Below are positions 8,692 through 18,413 of a stretch of 64,000 nt of DNA, piece after piece. The stretch is from assembly GCA_035627615.1 (NCBI GenBank), contig DASPLL010000026.1, positions 79,999 through 143,998 on the forward strand, in the 5' to 3' direction. This DNA is from BRH-c25 sp035627615 (GTDB taxonomy: Bacteria; Bacillota; Clostridia; Lutisporales; Lutisporaceae). The notes under the pieces are model-generated. The model saw only the letters and a list, made by a program, of their open reading frames with translations. It searched no databases and was not told the DNA's origin. Numbering within the stretch: position 1 is the stretch's first letter; every line of letters starts with the position of its first letter. The translations under genes and the position numbers were made by a program.

Positions 8692-10326
8692 TTAGGCAAA
8701 CAGACGGTTTATTGCGTATTCATACAAATCGGGGATAACATCGAAAGAGAAGGATATATTCAGCCTCTCAGTGTATTTGTGTACGTCTTTGCCATAAGGT
8801 CCTAGTACAAAGCCCGGTATATCCAGCACCTTCAGGCTTTCCACAGGCAGCTTGTAAAACCTTCCGGCACCAGGCATATTTTCATAGACCTCATCAATTG
8901 GACAATTCTCTTCCAGGCCGGTGTAGCTCAAATCGCATATGCCGGTATAATAGTAGGCCTTTTCAAAGGGCTCATTGTGCTTTGATGCGGCATATTCCAT
9001 AATATCCTCTATAGCATCCAGCACATGACGGTTTTTTGCCGTGCTTTCCTCAGGAAAGCGGCTGGGATAATAAGGTGGAATGAAGGAGATGACGATCATC
9101 GGCCTTTTTTCCGGATACCTGTCCATAGTTTCCTTTAAGATATATACCGCTTTGGTTTGAATGTCAAGTCCGCAACGGTCCCATTCCTCGATTTTACTGT
9201 CCAGGTAGCTGTCAAATTCCAGGCCGTAATGTTCCTTTACCCTGTCATAAAGCTCTTTATAGGTAATGACATACGGACTTGCCTCAAATCTGTCCACTGT
9301 CTGGCCGTACTTTTCCTCATAGGACCTGTGTCTGGCTTCAAGCTCCTTAAGCACATTGGAAAAAGCCTGCAAAGCCAGCTTCTTAAGCTCACTCAGCAAG
9401 CGCTCAGTATCATTGCCCAGAGTTACAACATTATAGTAAGCTGCCGCATACAAGGCCGTCTGAACCGAGTACAATGTCTTAAGGTCCACCTGCCTAAGGC
9501 AGATCGGCGGAGGTGTTGCCACCCCTTTACTGTACTCGCATAGTCCGGTATTCAGATTCAAAAGCTTGTTGACCTCGGAAGACATTAGCGTAGGATCAAT
9601 ACCAGCAAAGGGTTCACTTACATGAGTCTCTTTTCCTGCAAAGAAAAACATGGGCATGATCTTGCCGGAAGCCCCATAATGGATGTATCTCATTTTATCA
9701 CCGGCATTTTTGGGGGCATAACACTCAGTAAGCATTACTGCTGTGAATTCATACCCTTCATTCTCCTGCAGACCAGACAGATACTCTGCCGCGCCCAGCA
9801 TTCCTTCCGAATTGGTCTCTTCCGACGGCACCGAAAGGAAAAGAAGGTTGCCTTTAAAGTCATTTCTCCGGGAGTACTCCCTCAGAAGCTCAATGCAAAG
9901 TGCCAGACCGAATTTCATATCCGCCGTGCCGCGTCCGAAAATCCAGTCACCGGACCGGAGATCTGCTGCCGAATCCTCATCCAGCTTCAGCTCCTGTATC
10001 CTTCCTGCCAGCTCCGCCGGATTGAAGGCATATGGCTTCAGATGCCCATATTCTTCTACATCCACTACATCATGATGGCCTGTCAGGATCACAGTCTTCC
10101 TGCTCCCGGGATCCATCCGGAGCAGCGCGGATACAAAGCTTCGGTTGTACGGATCCTGCTCCAGCCTGATCATTCTGAGGTTTTCCTTATGCTCACTGAA
10201 ATAAGGTATCTCTGCCGTCAGCTCATAAACTCTTTTAGCTGTGAGCTCCTCACTTTCAGTGCCGGAGATTCCCGGCACCTCAACCAGCTTCAGCAAGGTA
10301 TTCATCAGGTCTTCCTTTCTTATCAT
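8692..10326 (-). CDS. M20-family peptidase, RocB-like (arginine utilisation type)
   Basis: 544 residues from ATG 10326, chosen because AAGGGTGAT precedes it; a longer in-frame extension lacks such a site. The metal-binding motifs of M20 dimetallo-hydrolases are present: GHHDVVD, GRGTADMKFG and PSEETNSEG. Length (about 545) and the extra insertion match Bacillus RocB rather than the ~400-residue ArgE/DapE group. RocB is genetically linked to arginine catabolism but its reaction is not settled. Here it stands alone downstream of a GNAT gene and next to a peptide importer, compatible with hydrolysis of imported peptides or N-acyl amino acids. Confidence 0.8.
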   Translation of the reverse strand: MIRKEDLMNTLLKLVEVPGISGTESEELTAKRVYELTAEIPYFSEHKENLRMIRLEQDPYNRSFVSALLRMDPGSRKTVILTGHHDVVDVEEYGHLKPYAFNPAELAGRIQELKLDEDSAADLRSGDWIFGRGTADMKFGLALCIELLREYSRRNDFKGNLLFLSVPSEETNSEGMLGAAEYLSGLQENEGYEFTAVMLTECYAPKNAGDKMRYIHYGASGKIMPMFFFAGKETHVSEPFAGIDPTLMSSEVNKLLNLNTGLCEYSKGVATPPPICLRQVDLKTLYSVQTALYAAAYYNVVTLGNDTERLLSELKKLALQAFSNVLKELEARHRSYEEKYGQTVDRFEASPYVITYKELYDRVKEHYGLEFDSYLDSKIEEWDRCGLDIQTKAVYILKETMDRYPEKRPMIVISFIPPYYPSRFPEESTAKNRHVLDAIEDIMEYAASKHNEPFEKAYYYTGICDLSYTGLEENCPIDEVYENMPGAGRFYKLPVESLKVLDIPGFVLGPYGKDVHKYTERLNISFSFDVIPDLYEYAINRLFA

Positions 10327-10398
10327 GCTGCTATCACCCTTTCTATTCATAAGTGCCGGTGAAACCACCCATTCACTTGATTGAATGCATATCCAAGA

Positions 10399-10941
10399 CT
10401 AACTATTCCTCAGCACCGTGATAAACCCGTCAAGTATCTCGTGACTTATTTTAAAGCCTTTACCCAGATAAAACTTCAATGCATTGTCGTTCCCGTTTGA
10501 TACAAAGATAAACAGGTCATCTATTGACTCAAATGAATTCAGCCAATCCATGGACTTTTCAAATAAAACGCTGCCAATACCGGTATTCCGGTAATCCTCT
10601 TTTATAAAGAACTGCGAAAGACAGCCTACATCATCACCTTTTACAGAATCAAAATCAAAGAAGGCATCACATTGTAAGGTGGCAAAACCGCCGGAATAGG
10701 TCTCCTTTGGCGCAATAGTGCTGTACGCATATCCGACTATTTCATTTTCATCTTTTGCTGCCACTATGTAATTGGCTTTAGAACTCTTGACTGCAGGAAC
10801 CATTCTTGTTTCAAAGCACATACCGTCAAAAAACTCAGGATGGATATATGCCCTGGATTTTTGGTATGTCATTAAGTCATTGCACAGATCCTTGATGATA
10901 ACAATATTATCCTCCAAAACGACTTCATAATGAATACTCAT
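10399..10941 (-). CDS. GNAT-family N-acetyltransferase
   Basis: 180 residues from ATG 10941, preceded by GGAAGGGAAG. The acetyl-CoA binding motif A is seen at LSQFFIKEDYRNTGIGSVLFEKSMDW, with the R/Q-x-x-G-x-G/A pattern as RNTGIG, followed by the C-terminal NALKFYLGKGFK strand-helix typical of GNAT enzymes. The acceptor substrate is unknown. It is 70 nt upstream of the RocB-like gene on the same strand and could be cotranscribed. Confidence 0.85.
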   Translation of the reverse strand: MSIHYEVVLEDNIVIIKDLCNDLMTYQKSRAYIHPEFFDGMCFETRMVPAVKSSKANYIVAAKDENEIVGYAYSTIAPKETYSGGFATLQCDAFFDFDSVKGDDVGCLSQFFIKEDYRNTGIGSVLFEKSMDWLNSFESIDDLFIFVSNGNDNALKFYLGKGFKISHEILDGFITVLRNS

Positions 10942-11157
10942 TTTTGTCTTCCCTTCCAAAAAAAATTGAAAAATATGTTTGATTGATCAATCGGCTTTGA
11001 TATCATTATATCAGTAAGAATTATTATGACAAGTATAATGAAAAACATAAATGATCAGGATGCAGTGGAATAGCTTTCCCCAAGAGCATCCTTCTGTCCC
11101 CCCAAATTTACGTTCTCAGGCTCAAGGCTTAAAAGTTTTTGCTATATAGTAACAAAT
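10942..11157. other. Intergenic region between the GNAT gene and the BCCT gene
   Basis: No gene seen. Next to the GNAT start is an imperfect TGATTGATCAATCGG palindrome that may belong to its promoter region. The remainder is unremarkable. Confidence 0.3.
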
Positions 11158-11193
11158 ATACCCTATCATGCTAATAATAGCATGATAGGGTAT
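11158..11193 (-). terminator. Terminator of the grd operon
   Basis: Perfect 16-bp inverted repeat ATACCCTATCATGCTA (11158-11173) with its complement (11178-11193) and a 4-nt loop, 25 nt after the BCCT stop codon. It would end the leftward reductase-transporter transcript. Confidence 0.85.
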
Positions 11194-11217
11194 TATATTT
11201 CTACTTATTTCCTTATT

Positions 11218-12720
11218 CTATTTCTTGTCCGTTGCTTGGCGCTTAGTCCCAAACTCTTCATTCAAAGCTTTGACAAGTGCAATACATGCCACTACCATAA
11301 CAATGGCGAAGGGGAATGCTGCTGCTATTGATGCTGTTTGAAGTGCCTTCAAGCCACCTGCAATCAATAATGCAAATGCCAGTAAAGCCTGCACAAAGCC
11401 CCAGAGAATTTTCTTCCCGTTTGTGGGGTTCAAATCCCCATGTTGTGACATCATACCAAGTACAAAAGTTGCAGAATTTGCCGAGGTTATGAAGAAGGTT
11501 CCGAGCAGGACTATGGCAATCAGAGATATTATGTAGCCAAGGGGATATTGATTCATAACTATAAAGAATGCAGTCTCAGTGACTTTTGTAGCTTCTGCTG
11601 CTATTTCTGCACCCAGGTTTATACCCAGTGCCCCAAAAACTGCGAACCATATAAAGGATGCAAGGGATGGCGCCAGTATAACACCTATCACAAATTCCTT
11701 TATAGTTCTTCCCTTTGATATTCTGGCAATGAAGGTACCGACAAATGGTGCCCATGCAATCCACCAAGCCCAGTAAAATATCGTCCATCCGCCGATCCAG
11801 CCGTTGTCGCCAAAGGCTTCAATATGGAAGCTGTCATAGATAAACTGGTCGAAATACATTCCGATACCGTTCGTGAGGGAGTTTATCATTTTTATCTTAG
11901 GCCCTACTATAATAGAAAGAACCAATATAGCAAATGCGAAAACAAGATTTGTATCGGATAAAAGCTTTATACCTTTTTCTATACCGCTTACAGCGGTCCA
12001 TATGTATATCACCGTTATTACTGATATTATCCCGAGCTGCACTATAGTTGTAGTCGGAAGGCCGAACATATAATTAAGTCCGCTGTTGATCTGCAGTGTT
12101 CCTATTCCAAGGGAGGTAGCAACACCGGCGACTGTAGCAAATATCGCCAGTATATCAATACTCTTACCGATAGGACCATTGACACCCTTTTCACCGATAA
12201 GCGGTGTGAATATACTGCTGATAAGCCCGGGGGCATTTTTTCTGAATTGGAAATATCCCAGTGCAAGTCCTATTACGGCATAGTTGGCCCAGGGGTGGAA
12301 GCCCCAATGGAAGAAGGACTGCTTTATCGCAAAATTGGCGGCTTGCACTGTTGCCCCTTCCATACCGAGAGGGCTCAAATAATGGCTCAGAGGTTCTGCT
12401 ACTCCCCAGAATACCAGCCCGATACCCATCCCGGAGCCAAAAAGCATACCGAACCATGAAATATTACTGAATTCAGGTACAGAGTCATCAGACCCGAGCT
12501 TTATTTTCCCGAACCTGGAAAAAGCAAGATAAACACAAAAAGCTACGAACAGAAACATTGACATCAAATATAACCAACCGAATTTGTCTACCAGGAAGTT
12601 AAACAGTCCGTTTGCAGCACTTCCAAAGCCGGCTGGGGCGAGTATGCCCCAACCAACAATTGCAAATACCACTACCAAGGAAATATAATATACTTTATTA
12701 TCTTTTTTAATTTCCTTCAT
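11218..12720 (-). CDS. BCCT-family betaine/choline/carnitine transporter
   Basis: 500 residues from ATG 12720, behind GGAGAGG; an upstream ATG overlaps the previous stop without a good site. Twelve hydrophobic segments can be drawn. The BCCT signature in the eighth helix region is present (YWAWWIAWAPFVGTFIARISKGRT), as is the Trp-rich GFHPWANYAVIGLALGYFQFR stretch. BCCT carriers import quaternary ammonium compounds by proton or sodium symport, or exchange them. It is the last gene of the selenoprotein reductase operon, which strongly suggests it feeds glycine betaine (or sarcosine-type substrate) to the reductase. Confidence 0.9.
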   Translation of the reverse strand: MKEIKKDNKVYYISLVVVFAIVGWGILAPAGFGSAANGLFNFLVDKFGWLYLMSMFLFVAFCVYLAFSRFGKIKLGSDDSVPEFSNISWFGMLFGSGMGIGLVFWGVAEPLSHYLSPLGMEGATVQAANFAIKQSFFHWGFHPWANYAVIGLALGYFQFRKNAPGLISSIFTPLIGEKGVNGPIGKSIDILAIFATVAGVATSLGIGTLQINSGLNYMFGLPTTTIVQLGIISVITVIYIWTAVSGIEKGIKLLSDTNLVFAFAILVLSIIVGPKIKMINSLTNGIGMYFDQFIYDSFHIEAFGDNGWIGGWTIFYWAWWIAWAPFVGTFIARISKGRTIKEFVIGVILAPSLASFIWFAVFGALGINLGAEIAAEATKVTETAFFIVMNQYPLGYIISLIAIVLLGTFFITSANSATFVLGMMSQHGDLNPTNGKKILWGFVQALLAFALLIAGGLKALQTASIAAAFPFAIVMVVACIALVKALNEEFGTKRQATDKK

Positions 12721-12740
12721 ATGGTATACCTCTCCATTCA

Positions 12741-14063
12741 TTATATTTTTACTTTGAATACGGTTTGTTCCTTTATGTCTGTTGTCAATGCGTCTATTGC
12801 TACACCGACCCTGTGGTAACGAAGCTTGAACTGAACTTCTTTCGGAGTGCTTGGATCACCCAGCGGGTAAGGTATGGATATAGTAGGAACCATCCTGTTT
12901 GCACCTACTGTTTTTGCAACCGGTATCAGATTGGCCATCTGTACAATAGTCAGCCCGGCATTTTCAATTTCTTTAGTCATCGTTGCACCGCAACGTGTAC
13001 AGGTGCCTCAGGTTGAAGTGAGTATAACTGCTTTAACACCATCTGCTATAAGCTCCGCAGCAATCTCCCTTCCCATTCTTGCAGCTTCTGCCTGGGTTGT
13101 TCCGGTTCCGACAGTCGCATAGAAATACTTGTAAACGCCTCCGATTCTTCCCTCTTTCTCATATGTGCGAAGCGCATCCAGAGGAAGGACAACATCTGGA
13201 TCGGCATTGGCCGCTGCAGGGTCATAGCCTGCATGGATTGTCATAAACTCCCCGTCTACCAGGTCATGGAGCTTGGATATGTCGTACTTGCCCCATTTTG
13301 TTGCTGAAGCTGATTGGATTCTGTCCGGGTTTCCTACTGGAACGATACCCCCTGAAGTCACTAAAGCAACCTGGATTTTGCTTAATTCGGCGGTTGATAT
13401 TGCAGGAGCTATCGGCACCAGATCCGATGGAGGTATCGGAAGCTCACTTACGAACCTCTCCCCTTTTACCTTTTTCAGAAGCATATCAATCACTCTGTCT
13501 GCCGCATTTACAGGAGGATCTAAGAATACCTGCTTTCTTATCCCTCTTCCATAGTAGCCTTCCTCTTCTGCAGAAAGCAGCTCTTCACCGTTAAGCAGCT
13601 TCTTCCCGAAGCCCGCTATTGCTGCGACATCATTTCTCATAGCTGCAGCACTGGCTCCACCCTTGAATATATACATCTGCTTCCTGAACATATCAACACC
13701 CGGATTCTCTTCATTCATTGAAGTGATGACAGGAACATTGAACTTCTCTTTAACAGCCTTGCATATATTGCCGCAGGCACTACCGTATCTTCCAGCCCGG
13801 AATGCCGGTCCCGCAAAGAATATGTCAAATTTCTTGCCTTCAAGAAAGCCGAGTATTGTTTTTATAGCCTCATCCTGCCTGGAACCCATGAAGTTGTCAC
13901 CGCAGATAATTGTATGTGTGACTTCATAGCCTTCACCCAGCTGCTTCTGCAGTTCGATAGCAGGACCTACCAGCCCTTCTCTGATTTCCGGCTCAAAGTC
14001 TGCTTTTTCTTCTCCACCGATTTGACCGAAGAACTGATTTATGTACAAAATAGCCTTTTTCAT
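12741..14063 (-). CDS. Glycine/betaine/sarcosine reductase selenoprotein B subunit (GrdB/GrdF/GrdH type), in-frame UGA = Sec
   Basis: 440 residues once the in-frame TGA at 13008-13010 is read as selenocysteine (codon 352 from ATG 14063). Reading continues in the same frame for 88 codons to the stop at 12741. The Sec lies in a U-G-T-C motif (UxxC redox pair), the position known for GrdB-type substrate-specific subunits. The start KAILYINQFFGQIGGEEKAD is typical of the family. A perfect 6-bp hairpin begins 12 nt after the UGA. Protein B binds the amine substrate with the pyruvoyl subunit and forms a Se-carboxymethyl intermediate on GrdA. Betaine (GrdH) is favoured over glycine or sarcosine because of the neighbouring BCCT gene, but this is inference. 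Confidence 0.92.
12981..12995 (-). promoter_or_regulatory. bSECIS-like hairpin for the GrdB-type Sec codon
   Basis: CGTTGC-GGT-GCAACG on the minus strand, 12 nt downstream of the UGA at 13008. Stem of six perfect pairs with a GGU loop. Position and small GU-containing loop fit bacterial SECIS elements bound by SelB. Confidence 0.65.
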
Positions 14064-14078
14064 CCTAAACACACCTCC

Positions 14079-15404
14079 TTAAAACTCTTTCATTGTCTTT
14101 GTCGACCAGCCTACAGCCATATCACCGCAGAACATGGCATTATTCTCCATAATGATTGATCCGTCCGCTCTGACGGAAGATCCCAGAATAGCATCGTTGC
14201 TCCAGCCTCCGGACAAACCGTCTCTTGCCAGAGATTCAAGTTCTCCTATTACCGTTTCCATAGGAGGCAGTTCAATCATTTCCGAAACATTGCCTGTCGA
14301 TACTATGGCATTGGCTTTCACATCCAGAGCGACCAGCGGCTGCGATGCTCCGTCCCTTCCTGTACATTCATTGGTAAGGCCTATTGTCTTTACTCCGGCA
14401 TCCTCAAGTGCAACTATACATGCAATGAAGTCCGCATCAGGATTTCCATAACCCTCTTCAGCTACTATTGCTGAATCGGCGCCCAGAGTTTTTGCTATCT
14501 GAGCAACATATAAGGCTGCTCTTTGCTTTTGCTCAAGCGCAACATTGAGGTTTGACATTATAACACCAAGGAAATTTATTGTTTTTCCATGCTCCTTATA
14601 TAACTGCTTTATCATAGGGAAGTTCTGAAAATCATAAGTTGACCATTTGGATGAACACGGCATGAATGAACCGGAGATCATAGCCCCATCCAATACCTCA
14701 TTAGGATGCATGAAGGTCGGAAGCATTCTGTTGCAATCCCATCCATAGGCCAGATCATTGTATCCCAGTTCTTCCATCTGCGACTGGGGCTGCAGGACAA
14801 GGACAACACTCGGAAGTGAATTGACATTTGCCGGTCTTTTGGTTACAGGCTCCAATTCATAGGTTTCTACTTTTTCAGGTTTCATGTTTTCAACACATTT
14901 GCCCACATATTCAGCAAGCCTCATTCCTGCCCATCTCAGTGCATGATTCTTTTTCTGCTGCTCGTTCTTTTCAAAATCCTCATCTGTATCGCCTACCAGA
15001 ACTAGATTCTTCAGTTGAGAGTAATAAGTGTATTTGGCACCTTCGCCTCCCATGTCTATAAGACCGTCCTGGAAGCCTCCCCAATGCCTGCCTACTACAA
15101 GTATGCTGCAATCCTTCAAAGCATGTATCTTTCCTTCTCCAGCCTGCATCAATTCACCGGTGACTCCGGGAAATACAGGACCACCGCCTATTCTGCACCT
15201 TGCTTCGATCGCTTCCTTGACAGGCACCAGACGGACCATATCCCCCGGCTTCACAATAACAAGCTCTGCTTCAGTAATATGTTCGTCCTCAAATACAACA
15301 TCAAGTGCTTCTTTTTTGTTAATAGTCAGCAACCCATCCGAATACTCTGTCTTGTCGCCAAAAACGATGTCTTTCACATAGAAATTACCGATTTCAAGTT
15401 TCAT
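14079..15404 (-). CDS. Glycine/betaine/sarcosine reductase component B alpha/beta proprotein (GrdE/GrdG/GrdI type)
   Basis: 441 residues. Members of this family are cleaved autocatalytically before a cysteine that becomes the N-terminal pyruvoyl group of the smaller subunit. The best candidate is Cys250 in SGSFMPCSSKWSTYDFQN, which would give about 27 kDa and 20 kDa chains, close to the known subunit sizes. The pyruvoyl carbonyl binds the substrate amine. The gene sits directly upstream of the selenoprotein B gene (16-nt gap), the order seen for GrdG-GrdF and GrdI-GrdH pairs, and only one such pair exists in the window. Substrate specificity is not proven by sequence. Confidence 0.9.
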   Translation of the reverse strand: MKLEIGNFYVKDIVFGDKTEYSDGLLTINKKEALDVVFEDEHITEAELVIVKPGDMVRLVPVKEAIEARCRIGGGPVFPGVTGELMQAGEGKIHALKDCSILVVGRHWGGFQDGLIDMGGEGAKYTYYSQLKNLVLVGDTDEDFEKNEQQKKNHALRWAGMRLAEYVGKCVENMKPEKVETYELEPVTKRPANVNSLPSVVLVLQPQSQMEELGYNDLAYGWDCNRMLPTFMHPNEVLDGAMISGSFMPCSSKWSTYDFQNFPMIKQLYKEHGKTINFLGVIMSNLNVALEQKQRAALYVAQIAKTLGADSAIVAEEGYGNPDADFIACIVALEDAGVKTIGLTNECTGRDGASQPLVALDVKANAIVSTGNVSEMIELPPMETVIGELESLARDGLSGGWSNDAILGSSVRADGSIIMENNAMFCGDMAVGWSTKTMKEF

Positions 15405-15541
15405 TTCTACACTCCTCTCATCTTTGTTTTTAGAGAAACAACAAAACTTTGTTATTTTTCTAACTAATTAAATTTTATCACATATTTGTTTATTTTGTAT
15501 ACTCGTTTTTATTGTAATCGTGTTTATATTTTCGACTTTCT

Positions 15542-16726
15542 TCAGCATACTTTTCCGGCAGAAGCCAGAAAACCGGCACTTGCCAATACGTCCCTGGACT
15601 TTTCGATTTTCTCTTCATTTACCATTATAATAGGTCCGGTACAGCCCATTCCGCTTTCTGCATATATTGAAGCCTTCCATAATGCACTTACTGCGTCATC
15701 AAGCTCCATTATATCCACACCTGCTATTGTACCGGTAACAACTTCTTTTTCAGGCGCTTCAACGGATTCATTCTTCTCCGCCCTCTTTACTTCCCTTGCG
15801 GCAGCACTCAGGAGTTCATTGAGCTTTGCGGCCTTCGCTTTAGAAAATTCCTCTTTTGCAACCTGGGTAAGCTTTCCGGCAGCCAGCTTGGCTGCATACC
15901 CGATAGCATTTGCTACAACAGGTACTCCAGACGCCCTGGATAATATCAGTATTATCCTGTCATAGCTTTCATTAACTCCCGGACCATAACCACAGCCCAT
16001 AGCTTCATAACTTCCGCCTGTGGTATAGGATGAAAAGACCTTCATAAGTATATTCCCTGTAAGAGTATCTGTAACCATTACATCGACACTTCCTGCCAGA
16101 AGGTCATTTCCGCGCATTACTGCTCCACCGTCGGAGCGGATCGACTCTGCAAACCTGATTTTATATCCGTTGACATTCAGATCCATAAGTATTCTCTCAA
16201 CCTGACGGGCGCCGTCAAGATTCAGAATTCCTACCGTAGGCTCTTGTATTCCCATAGCTTTTGCCGTAATTATTCCATACAGGGCATTCCTAACCATTGC
16301 CTCGACCCGGTGTGCACTTGCAGTACCGGTCGTGGTAGCGATAAACATTTCTTTTCCCATTGCAGGTGTAACTACTTTTCCTACAGTTGATACCCCTATG
16401 GGAAAACTATAATGCATGGTTACACAGGCGTTAATATAGCCGCTGTCCAGAAGCTCTTCCATTTTCCTGTACATTTCAGGCTCACTGTTTGCTTCGATGA
16501 CTTCAAGCCTCGTCTCAACCTTTGGCCCGATCAATACAATATCTATTCCTTCAGAGTCAGCAGCAGCCAATTCGGCTCCTTTTACCAGGTTTGAAATACC
16601 ATGCTCGCTTCCCAGTGTCGTAAGTCCGACTCTGACCCTGCTGCCGAAGCGTCCTGTCTGCATTGCGTCTGCAATATCCATAAATGTCTTCCCTATCAGC
16701 TGCTTGATTGCTTTGTTATCAGACAT
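15542..16726 (-). CDS. grdD: Glycine reductase complex component C subunit alpha (GrdD)
   Basis: 394 residues, PlsX/phosphotransacetylase-like fold. ATG follows GGGGTG. Protein C (GrdC+GrdD) takes the Se-carboxymethyl group of GrdA and releases acetyl phosphate, which is used for ATP synthesis. Cys362 in GMGCTGP lies where the catalytic cysteine of characterised GrdD has been placed (about residue 359). Gene order grdA-grdC-grdD with a 12-nt gap to grdC agrees with known clusters. Confidence 0.93.
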   Translation of the reverse strand: MSDNKAIKQLIGKTFMDIADAMQTGRFGSRVRVGLTTLGSEHGISNLVKGAELAAADSEGIDIVLIGPKVETRLEVIEANSEPEMYRKMEELLDSGYINACVTMHYSFPIGVSTVGKVVTPAMGKEMFIATTTGTASAHRVEAMVRNALYGIITAKAMGIQEPTVGILNLDGARQVERILMDLNVNGYKIRFAESIRSDGGAVMRGNDLLAGSVDVMVTDTLTGNILMKVFSSYTTGGSYEAMGCGYGPGVNESYDRIILILSRASGVPVVANAIGYAAKLAAGKLTQVAKEEFSKAKAAKLNELLSAAAREVKRAEKNESVEAPEKEVVTGTIAGVDIMELDDAVSALWKASIYAESGMGCTGPIIMVNEEKIEKSRDVLASAGFLASAGKVC

Positions 16727-16737
16727 TCATCACACCC

Positions 16738-18273
16738 CTATTCCTTCAGCAGGTAAGCAGCAAAAGCTTTCATTGCTTCAGCTATCATGCTCTTTATCTT
16801 TTCTTCAGACACTTCTGCAGTCGGATTCTCTTTCCCGGAATTTCTCTCGATAATTACAGAAACACCGTCAAACTGATTTGTCATTCTGCCAAGGAAAAGA
16901 CTGCCCTTCCCTATAAGCATTGCTTTGTTCAATTTACCGGAAGTCAGCTCTTCACGGGCAAATCCCAGATACGGGACTCCTGACGGGATATGTCCCTGGG
17001 TCGGCGCCCAACCGGGCATACCATGCTTTGCTACAAAATCACCGATGCTGTTCCTGTCAATTTCATTCCTTTTTACAGCCAGGGCCGCAATCATTTTGTA
17101 ATTCGCTTCCGGAACGTCTCCTGCCCCCGCAGGTTTTGTAATGTCGGGATTCTGCATTTCTACCGAATATTTATCGATGTCAGTGATTTTAAGTTTCGCC
17201 TTATCAAGAGGAACTGTAACCAGGGAAGTTATTACTGCCTGAGGTGAAGACCCCGTACCGACAGTATGCCTTCCAAGCAGATCAGTCCTTATAACGGGGC
17301 TGATCCCGTCATTGCCGCTAATGAGTATTGCGAAGCCTCCTAATACATCTTCAAGAACCGGGAGCCCTTTTTTGACATGATCCTTCCCGTTCATTCCAAG
17401 CTTTGCAGTAGCACCGCCTGCAACTACAACCACATTTTTGTATGCTCCTGCCTTAACGAGGGAGGCTGCTTCTATCAGGGCGTGAGCCGGTGCGGCACAA
17501 AAGCCCCTGGTATCTGAGCCTGTTGCGTTTACTGCTCCTGCAACCTCAGCTATGGCTTTGGCAAAATTTCCTCCTCCTCTCTGGTTCATGTCTCCACAGG
17601 CTTCTTCTGAGCACTCGATAACATAATCTACATCTTTTACATCAATATTGTTCTTTTCTATAAGGTGCTTGAATGCCAGCAGGCCAGATGCCTTTACAAC
17701 CAGGTTCTCAAACATTATGTGGGCTGTAAGGTTCGGATCAACATCGTGGGCTTTCCTGACACAGCCGACCAGACCGCCTTCAAAATACAACCCTTCATTA
17801 TTCTGTACCTTAATCAGTTTTTGTATTACTTCTATATCTTCTCCGTTTTTGATTTTATCCGCATCCTCCTTAAACAGGGGATGCAGCACTAATTTCTCCT
17901 TTATACGGGTGGAAAAACTTTTCTCAAGAACCACCAGATCAAAAGAATCACACAGCTTCATAAGGCCTATAAACTCATCCTGGGGCATTATTTCGCCAAA
18001 TTTGCCGTAACGGCACGCCCCTTCAACTTTTTTATCATACCAGGGAGCCTGCAGGCTGCTTAATTCTTCCGGAGTCATATTCCCTATATAGACTTGATTA
18101 GGCGCATAGCTGACAACTTCGTCATAAGTCCTTATATGCTCTTTGATCTTTTTCAGATATTCGGAATCCGGATTTACGGATTTCTCTACAGCCTGCGTTG
18201 TACCATTATGTAATATCATATCGGGGGCATTAACCAGCACATAACCTGCTCCCTTTAATACCGCAAAGCTCAT
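16738..18273 (-). CDS. grdC: Glycine reductase complex component C subunit beta (GrdC)
   Basis: 511 residues, related to beta-ketoacyl-ACP synthase III. The N-terminus MSFAVLKGAGYVLVNAPDM is characteristic of GrdC. A thiolase-like active-site region GSDTRGFCAAPAHALIEAA and the glycine-rich VVVVAGGATAKLGMNGKDH follow. With GrdD it forms the acetyl-phosphate-producing component. Start ATG behind GAGGTGAG. It is separated from grdA by 140 nt containing a strong stem-loop. Confidence 0.93.
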   Translation of the reverse strand: MSFAVLKGAGYVLVNAPDMILHNGTTQAVEKSVNPDSEYLKKIKEHIRTYDEVVSYAPNQVYIGNMTPEELSSLQAPWYDKKVEGACRYGKFGEIMPQDEFIGLMKLCDSFDLVVLEKSFSTRIKEKLVLHPLFKEDADKIKNGEDIEVIQKLIKVQNNEGLYFEGGLVGCVRKAHDVDPNLTAHIMFENLVVKASGLLAFKHLIEKNNIDVKDVDYVIECSEEACGDMNQRGGGNFAKAIAEVAGAVNATGSDTRGFCAAPAHALIEAASLVKAGAYKNVVVVAGGATAKLGMNGKDHVKKGLPVLEDVLGGFAILISGNDGISPVIRTDLLGRHTVGTGSSPQAVITSLVTVPLDKAKLKITDIDKYSVEMQNPDITKPAGAGDVPEANYKMIAALAVKRNEIDRNSIGDFVAKHGMPGWAPTQGHIPSGVPYLGFAREELTSGKLNKAMLIGKGSLFLGRMTNQFDGVSVIIERNSGKENPTAEVSEEKIKSMIAEAMKAFAAYLLKE

Positions 18274-18298
18274 GTTCTCACCTCCATTGATTTTCTGT

Positions 18299-18336
18299 AG
18301 AATTAATGGGTGATGAGGACACCACCCATTAATTCT
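18299..18336 (-). other. Intercistronic stem-loop between grdA and grdC
   Basis: Perfect 14-bp inverted repeat, AGAATTAATGGGTG (18299-18312) and complement (18323-18336), with no T-run after it on the minus strand. It could protect or partially terminate the grdA message and so raise GrdA over GrdC/GrdD. A second, 16-bp AT-only palindrome lies at 18389-18404. Confidence 0.55.
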
Positions 18337-18413
18337 GTCAAAATATTTTTACCTAAAAATAATCTGTTGATGTAAGGCCTTTCAATAATTCAATATATAT
18401 TGAAATGCCGTTA

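Noticed and set aside
9622..10362. Open frame of 246 codons antisense to the RocB-like gene
   Set aside because: No start signal and no recognisable motif; the M20 motifs on the minus strand decide the coding strand.
13008..13010. TGA as stop codon splitting the B-subunit gene into two genes
   Set aside because: Frame, homology and UxxC context continue through it and a hairpin follows; it is a selenocysteine codon. The same holds for 18753-18755 in grdA.
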